Part shown: positions 6,332 to 9,988 of the stretch, one piece after another
How the letters are laid out: each line of letters begins with the position of its first letter
How positions within the stretch are numbered: position 1 is the first letter of the stretch
NCBI GenBank assembly: GCA_003455275.1
Contig: DMRR01000196.1
Location: 14,651-24,638, forward strand
Source of the DNA: Bacteroidota bacterium
Lineage (GTDB): Bacteria; Bacteroidota; Bacteroidia; Chitinophagales; UBA10324
Direction: 5' to 3'
DNA length: 9,988 nucleotides
Position numbers and translations under genes: made by a program
Notes under the pieces: model-generated
What the model was told of the DNA's origin: nothing
The model's database searches: none
The model's input: only the letters and a program-made list of their open reading frames with translations

Positions 6332-7585
6332 ATGACGAAGATTTCACGAGCGCCTGTCAACATTTATTTCTTTCTCTTCTTCTGGTTCTGGTGGCTGGTG
6401 GTTTGGCTGAATATTTTTTTCTTCCGAATTATTTTTTTCAAATCACTCAAAAGCTTTTTTAAGAAATTATTTTTTCCGAACCGGAAGAAAAGTATTTTCT
6501 ATCTCGAAGTATTTTCTCCAGAGAGTGCGGGCAATCGCCACCGCACAAAAAAGTGGGTGGAAATTCTGAATCAAAATAATTTCAAAGTGCGCTCGGCTTA
6601 TGTGTTTGAGTATCGCGAGTATTTGCAACTCACTTCAAGCGAAAACACGATGCCTTTCTTTCTGATGAGCTTTATGTGGATTCGATTCTGGCAAATCATG
6701 CGCTCTTCTTTTTGCGATGTAATTGTGGTGCGCCGCGAGTTGCTCATGTTTAATGATTACGGAAATCTTTTCTTCGAAAAACTTTTAGCGTCACTTCACT
6801 CTGTTCGTGTTCTTGATTTCGACGATGATATTTCTGCTGCCAAGCGCGAACCGAAAACTATTTCTTCATTCGGAAAAATGCTATTGGAGCATCCGAAAAA
6901 ATTTTCTGCCTCACTGAAACATTACACTCACTTTTTTCCAGCAACGAATTATCTGAGAGATTTATTGAAGCAATCTTTTCCCTCAGCGAAAGATGAAAAT
7001 ATTCTCGTGCTTCCTACATGTGTGGATTACAATTCTTCTCAGAAAAAAAATTACAACTCTCTCAGTGATGAAATTGTGATTGGCTGGGTGGGCGCCCGAA
7101 ACAATCTTGGCAACCTGCATCTTGTGGTGAATGCGCTCAACTGGCTTTCCTCAAAATACAAATTTCGCTTGCGTGTAGTGTGCGATGCGCCGTTTGCTGT
7201 TCCTGTTTTGTTTCCTGTTGAGTCCATTCGTTGGAGCGAAAAATTTGAAATTGAAAATTTGCTTTCCATTGACATTGGAATTATGCCTCTCGAAAATTCA
7301 TTGGAGCAAAAGGGAAAAGCCGCCTTCAAACTCATTCAATACATGGGACTTGGAATTGTAAGCATGGCAACTGCGCTCACTGTAAACACAGAGGTGATTG
7401 ACGATGGCGTGAATGGATTTCTTGTTTCGCCGGATGCGGACTGGAATGCTTACTTTGAAAAAGTTTTTCAGCAGAGAAATCAGTTTGCAGAAATTGGCGC
7501 GCGTGCAAAAACAAAAATCGAAATGAATTCTTCCTTCGCTGCGAATCAGCAGCGGCTGTTAAACTTTTTTCAATCAATAAAATAA
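6332..7585 (+). CDS. Membrane-anchored GT4-like glycosyltransferase (417 aa)
   Basis: This is a GT-B-fold glycosyltransferase of the GT4 type, which uses an activated sugar to extend a glycan on the cytoplasmic side of the membrane. The C-terminal domain has the usual strand opening (IVIGWVGARNNLGNLH, 248-263), the region DIGIMPLENSLEQKGKAAFK (314-333), then LIQYMGLGIVSMATA (334-348) and EVIDDGVNGFLV (354-365), the donor-binding face of GT4 enzymes. LDFDDDI (161-167) in the N-terminal domain is also typical. Ahead of the domain, residues 11-36 form a hydrophobic segment that is very rich in Phe and Trp, followed by basic residues, which suggests an N-terminal membrane anchor with the enzyme inside. 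I chose the ATG at 6332, 1 bp after the previous stop, over an upstream TTG at 6308 that would overlap it. The sugar cannot be predicted. Confidence 0.88.
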   Translation: MTKISRAPVNIYFFLFFWFWWLVVWLNIFFFRIIFFKSLKSFFKKLFFPNRKKSIFYLEVFSPESAGNRHRTKKWVEILNQNNFKVRSAYVFEYREYLQLTSSENTMPFFLMSFMWIRFWQIMRSSFCDVIVVRRELLMFNDYGNLFFEKLLASLHSVRVLDFDDDISAAKREPKTISSFGKMLLEHPKKFSASLKHYTHFFPATNYLRDLLKQSFPSAKDENILVLPTCVDYNSSQKKNYNSLSDEIVIGWVGARNNLGNLHLVVNALNWLSSKYKFRLRVVCDAPFAVPVLFPVESIRWSEKFEIENLLSIDIGIMPLENSLEQKGKAAFKLIQYMGLGIVSMATALTVNTEVIDDGVNGFLVSPDADWNAYFEKVFQQRNQFAEIGARAKTKIEMNSSFAANQQRLLNFFQSIK

Positions 7586-7586
7586 C

Positions 7587-9410
7587 ATGTGCGGCATTGC
7601 TGGCATCTTAAGTTTTTCGGTTGAAGTGAATGCGGCGCGCGTGAAAAAAATGACCGATGCAATTGCTTGGCGCGGACCGGATGGTGAAGGCAATTGGATT
7701 TCTCCGGATAAAAAATTATGTCTCGGCCATCGCCGGCTTTCTATTATTGATTTGAGTGAACTCGCTTCGCAGCCGATGCATTACATGAATCGCTACACCA
7801 TTGTTTTCAATGGAGAAATCTATAACTACAAAGAGTTGCGCAATGATTTGGAAAAGCGCGGAATGAAATTCAATTCTTCATCCGACACCGAAGTGATTCT
7901 TGCAGCTTATCATCTTCACAAGGAAAATTGTGTTCAATATTTCGATGGAATGTTTTCGCTTGCGCTGTGGGACGAAGAAGAGAAAAAACTTTTCTGCGCG
8001 CGCGATCGCTTCGGAGAGAAACCATTTTTCTATTCGCTCTCAAAAAATGAATTTCGTTTTGCTTCAGAGATGAAAGCGCTGATGACGGAAGAAACTCATG
8101 CAGTGAATCGCAGAATGCTTTTCTACTACATGACTTACAATGTGTCGCAAAATCCGTTGCAGCAATCAGAAACTTTTTTTGAAAACATTTTGAAACTTGA
8201 ACCTGCGCACACACTCACTGTGAATGCACGGGGAGAAATTCAGAAGAAGTGTTACTGGAAAATTTCTGCTGAAACTCAAATAAAAATATCTGAGCGTGAT
8301 GCAACAGAAAAGTTTCGTGAACTGTTTTTCCGCTCGGTGGAGCGGCGCTTGCGCAGCGATGTGCCTATTGGTTCGAGTTTATCCGGCGGTGTTGATTCTT
8401 CCTCTGTAGTTTGCACCATTTCGCAACTCAACAACTCAAATCCTTTTCCACAGCAAACTTTTTCAGCGCGCTTTTTTGACAGCGCGGTTGATGAAGGAAA
8501 ATACATCGATGAAGTTGCTGCGGCTGCGAAACTCAATCGCAACGAAGTGTGGGTGAATGAAGAAGTGCTGCTCACCGAATTGCAGAATATTCATTATCAC
8601 ATTGAAGAGCCGCTCAGCAATTCATCGCCGCTTGCTCAATGGAAAGTGATGCAACTCGCAAAAGAAAAAAATGTGACCGTGTTGTTAGATGGTCAGGGAG
8701 CTGACGAAACGCTTGCGGGCTACCTTCATTTCTTCCGACCTTACTTCATGGAATTATTTTTCACCGACAGAAAAAAATATAACGAGCAACTTTCTCAATA
8801 TAAAAATCTTCGCGGAGTTGGTTTTGATTCATCAGGAAAATTTGAGCGGGAGATTCGATACAGAAAACTTTTTTCAGCTCTTGGAAAAATCAGGAGAAAA
8901 TTTTCCACTCCCGATTATATGAATTTTCTCCATGAAGATTTGATTCACGAATTCAGGAATGAACCGCCGCCGTTCAAATCATTTGCGCGACTGAATGACT
9001 CGCTGAAATTTTTCAGCACCGAATTCGGATTGGAAAAACTGCTCACTTATGCCGATAGAAATTCAATGGCTTTCTCACGGGAAATCCGTTTGCCGTTTCT
9101 ATCTCATGAGCTGGTTGAATTTATTTTTTCTCTCCCAATAGAATTGAAAATGCAAAACGGCTGGACAAAATTTATTCTCCGTAAATCAATGGAGAACACC
9201 ATTCCGAAATCAATTGCCTGGCGCATTGATAAGCTCGGGTATCAGCCGCCAATTAATTCCTGGCTTCAACAAGAGAAAGTGAAAACGCTAATTGCCGAAG
9301 CAGAAAAGTTTCTTGCTGAAAAAAAATTGTTGCGCACGGGTTCTTCAATACGCAACCGCGAGTGGATGCAGCTGAGCGCCGCGCATTTCCTGAAAGCATT
9401 TAATCAATAG
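7587..9410 (+). CDS. asnB: Asparagine synthetase B-type glutamine amidotransferase (607 aa)
   Basis: The protein has the two-domain layout of glutamine-hydrolysing asparagine synthetase. The N-terminal class II glutaminase begins with MCGIAGIL, where Cys2 becomes the terminal nucleophile after Met removal; RGPDG (29-33), HRRLSIID (48-55), NGEIYN (75-80) and SSDTE (98-102) are the glutamine-site motifs. The C-terminal ATP-pyrophosphatase domain has SLSGGVDSSSV (264-274) and DGQGADETLAGY (368-379). Near the end, DRNSMAFSREIRLPFLSHELVE (490-511) matches the family, but PFLS has Ser506 where Asp is usual. The asparagine synthetase reaction makes Asn from Asp, but in glycan operons close homologues amidate sugar acids or peptide side chains; the context here favours such a role, though it is unproven. 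It starts 1 bp after the glycosyltransferase stop. Confidence 0.92.
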   Translation: MCGIAGILSFSVEVNAARVKKMTDAIAWRGPDGEGNWISPDKKLCLGHRRLSIIDLSELASQPMHYMNRYTIVFNGEIYNYKELRNDLEKRGMKFNSSSDTEVILAAYHLHKENCVQYFDGMFSLALWDEEEKKLFCARDRFGEKPFFYSLSKNEFRFASEMKALMTEETHAVNRRMLFYYMTYNVSQNPLQQSETFFENILKLEPAHTLTVNARGEIQKKCYWKISAETQIKISERDATEKFRELFFRSVERRLRSDVPIGSSLSGGVDSSSVVCTISQLNNSNPFPQQTFSARFFDSAVDEGKYIDEVAAAAKLNRNEVWVNEEVLLTELQNIHYHIEEPLSNSSPLAQWKVMQLAKEKNVTVLLDGQGADETLAGYLHFFRPYFMELFFTDRKKYNEQLSQYKNLRGVGFDSSGKFEREIRYRKLFSALGKIRRKFSTPDYMNFLHEDLIHEFRNEPPPFKSFARLNDSLKFFSTEFGLEKLLTYADRNSMAFSREIRLPFLSHELVEFIFSLPIELKMQNGWTKFILRKSMENTIPKSIAWRIDKLGYQPPINSWLQQEKVKTLIAEAEKFLAEKKLLRTGSSIRNREWMQLSAAHFLKAFNQ

Positions 9411-9426
9411 CTGCATATTTGTTCCA

Positions 9427-9988
9427 ATGGAAAAAGTAATTGGCATTCATCAACCGAATTTTATTCCGTGGCTGGGCTACTTCAATAAAATTTATTCGAG
9501 CGATGTGTTTGTTATTCTCGATAATGTCGACTACCAGAGTGGCAATGCAAATTCCATCACGAACAGAACAAAAATTAAAACCGCACAGGGAGAATTATTT
9601 ATTTCTGTTCCGGTGAAGAAAAATGCAGAGAGCAAACTGATTAAAGATATTGCGATTGACAATGCTCAGCCGTGGCAGAAAAAAATGCTGAAGACCATTC
9701 AACTGAATTATTCGAAAGGAAAATTCTTCAATGAAATTTTTCCGCTGATTGAAAATTCTCTCAATGAAAAAACTGAATTGCTCTGTGCACTGAATGTTTC
9801 TCTGTTAAAAATATTTTGTGAGAAGTTGAACATCACCACACCAATGCTTCGTGCTTCAGAAATGAATCTTTCTTCCGATGAAAAAAATAACCGCATCATA
9901 GAAATCTGCACGCAACTCGGTGGAACCATTTACCAGAGCGGAAGCGGCGCTCGTAAATACAACGACGAAGAAATGTTTGCTGCGAACA
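9427..9988 (+). CDS. WbqC-family protein, N-terminal part (runs off right edge)
   Basis: The 187 visible codons begin with MEKVIGIHQPNFIPWLGYF, the diagnostic opening of the WbqC-like family, followed by SDVFVILDNVDYQSGNA (25-41) and NRTKIKT (46-52). Family members occur in lipopolysaccharide, capsule and other surface-glycan loci and have been proposed to modify sugar or amino-acid groups, but their biochemistry is poorly defined. The segment near the end, IYQSGSGARKYN (174-185), also fits the family, in which a Gly-Ser rich loop follows the middle of the protein. The gene continues past the edge, so its length is unknown (typical members are about 230 residues). It starts 16 bp after the asnB stop and is almost certainly in the same operon. 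Its presence supports the reading of this gene set as a surface-glycan locus. Confidence 0.9.
   Translation, partial: MEKVIGIHQPNFIPWLGYFNKIYSSDVFVILDNVDYQSGNANSITNRTKIKTAQGELFISVPVKKNAESKLIKDIAIDNAQPWQKKMLKTIQLNYSKGKFFNEIFPLIENSLNEKTELLCALNVSLLKIFCEKLNITTPMLRASEMNLSSDEKNNRIIEICTQLGGTIYQSGSGARKYNDEEMFAAN

Noticed and set aside
7870..8575. Minus-strand open frames inside asnB
   Set aside because: They are antisense shadows of a gene with intact family motifs throughout, and have no recognisable domain or start context.
9411..9426. CATATTTG as an internal promoter for the WbqC-family gene
   Set aside because: One mismatch, no -33 element, and the gap is only 16 bp in a tightly packed operon.

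Overview
The window looks like a chromosome fragment of an uncultured-type member of the Bacteroidota. The evidence is the gene content (a T9SS/lamin-tail-style secreted protein start, a DUF3089 lipoprotein, a WbqC-family protein), the lack of strong Shine-Dalgarno sequences before most starts, promoter-like sequences close to the TAnnTTTG type used by this phylum, and an A/T-rich composition with many A and T tracts. I cannot assign a genus.

The left half (1 to about 4635) is read on the minus strand. From its upstream end it carries a membrane-anchored TlpA-type thioredoxin, then grpE, dnaJ and a DUF3089 alpha/beta-hydrolase lipoprotein, then a small secreted protein of unknown function, a rho-independent terminator, and the 5' end of a large secreted protein that runs off the left edge. 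grpE and dnaJ are separated by a pair of inverted GC-rich hairpin repeats. dnaJ and the DUF3089 gene are only 5 bp apart, so they are probably co-transcribed. A promoter-like box and a small dyad lie upstream of grpE.

The right half (about 4640 to 9988) is read on the plus strand, diverging from the TlpA gene across a 66 bp region that holds a perfect inverted repeat. It is a tightly packed operon of five genes: two unlike sulfotransferases in tandem, a membrane-anchored GT4-type glycosyltransferase, an AsnB-type glutamine amidotransferase/asparagine synthetase, and a WbqC-family protein cut by the right edge. Gaps are 3, 1, 1 and 16 bp. This is the layout of a surface-polysaccharide or glycoconjugate locus. 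The inferred product is a glycan carrying sulfate and possibly amide groups; neither the acceptor nor the final polymer can be read from this window.

There is no RNA gene, CRISPR array, insertion sequence or phage gene that I can support. No gene-free stretch exceeds 300 bases; the largest is about 150 bp, upstream of grpE.
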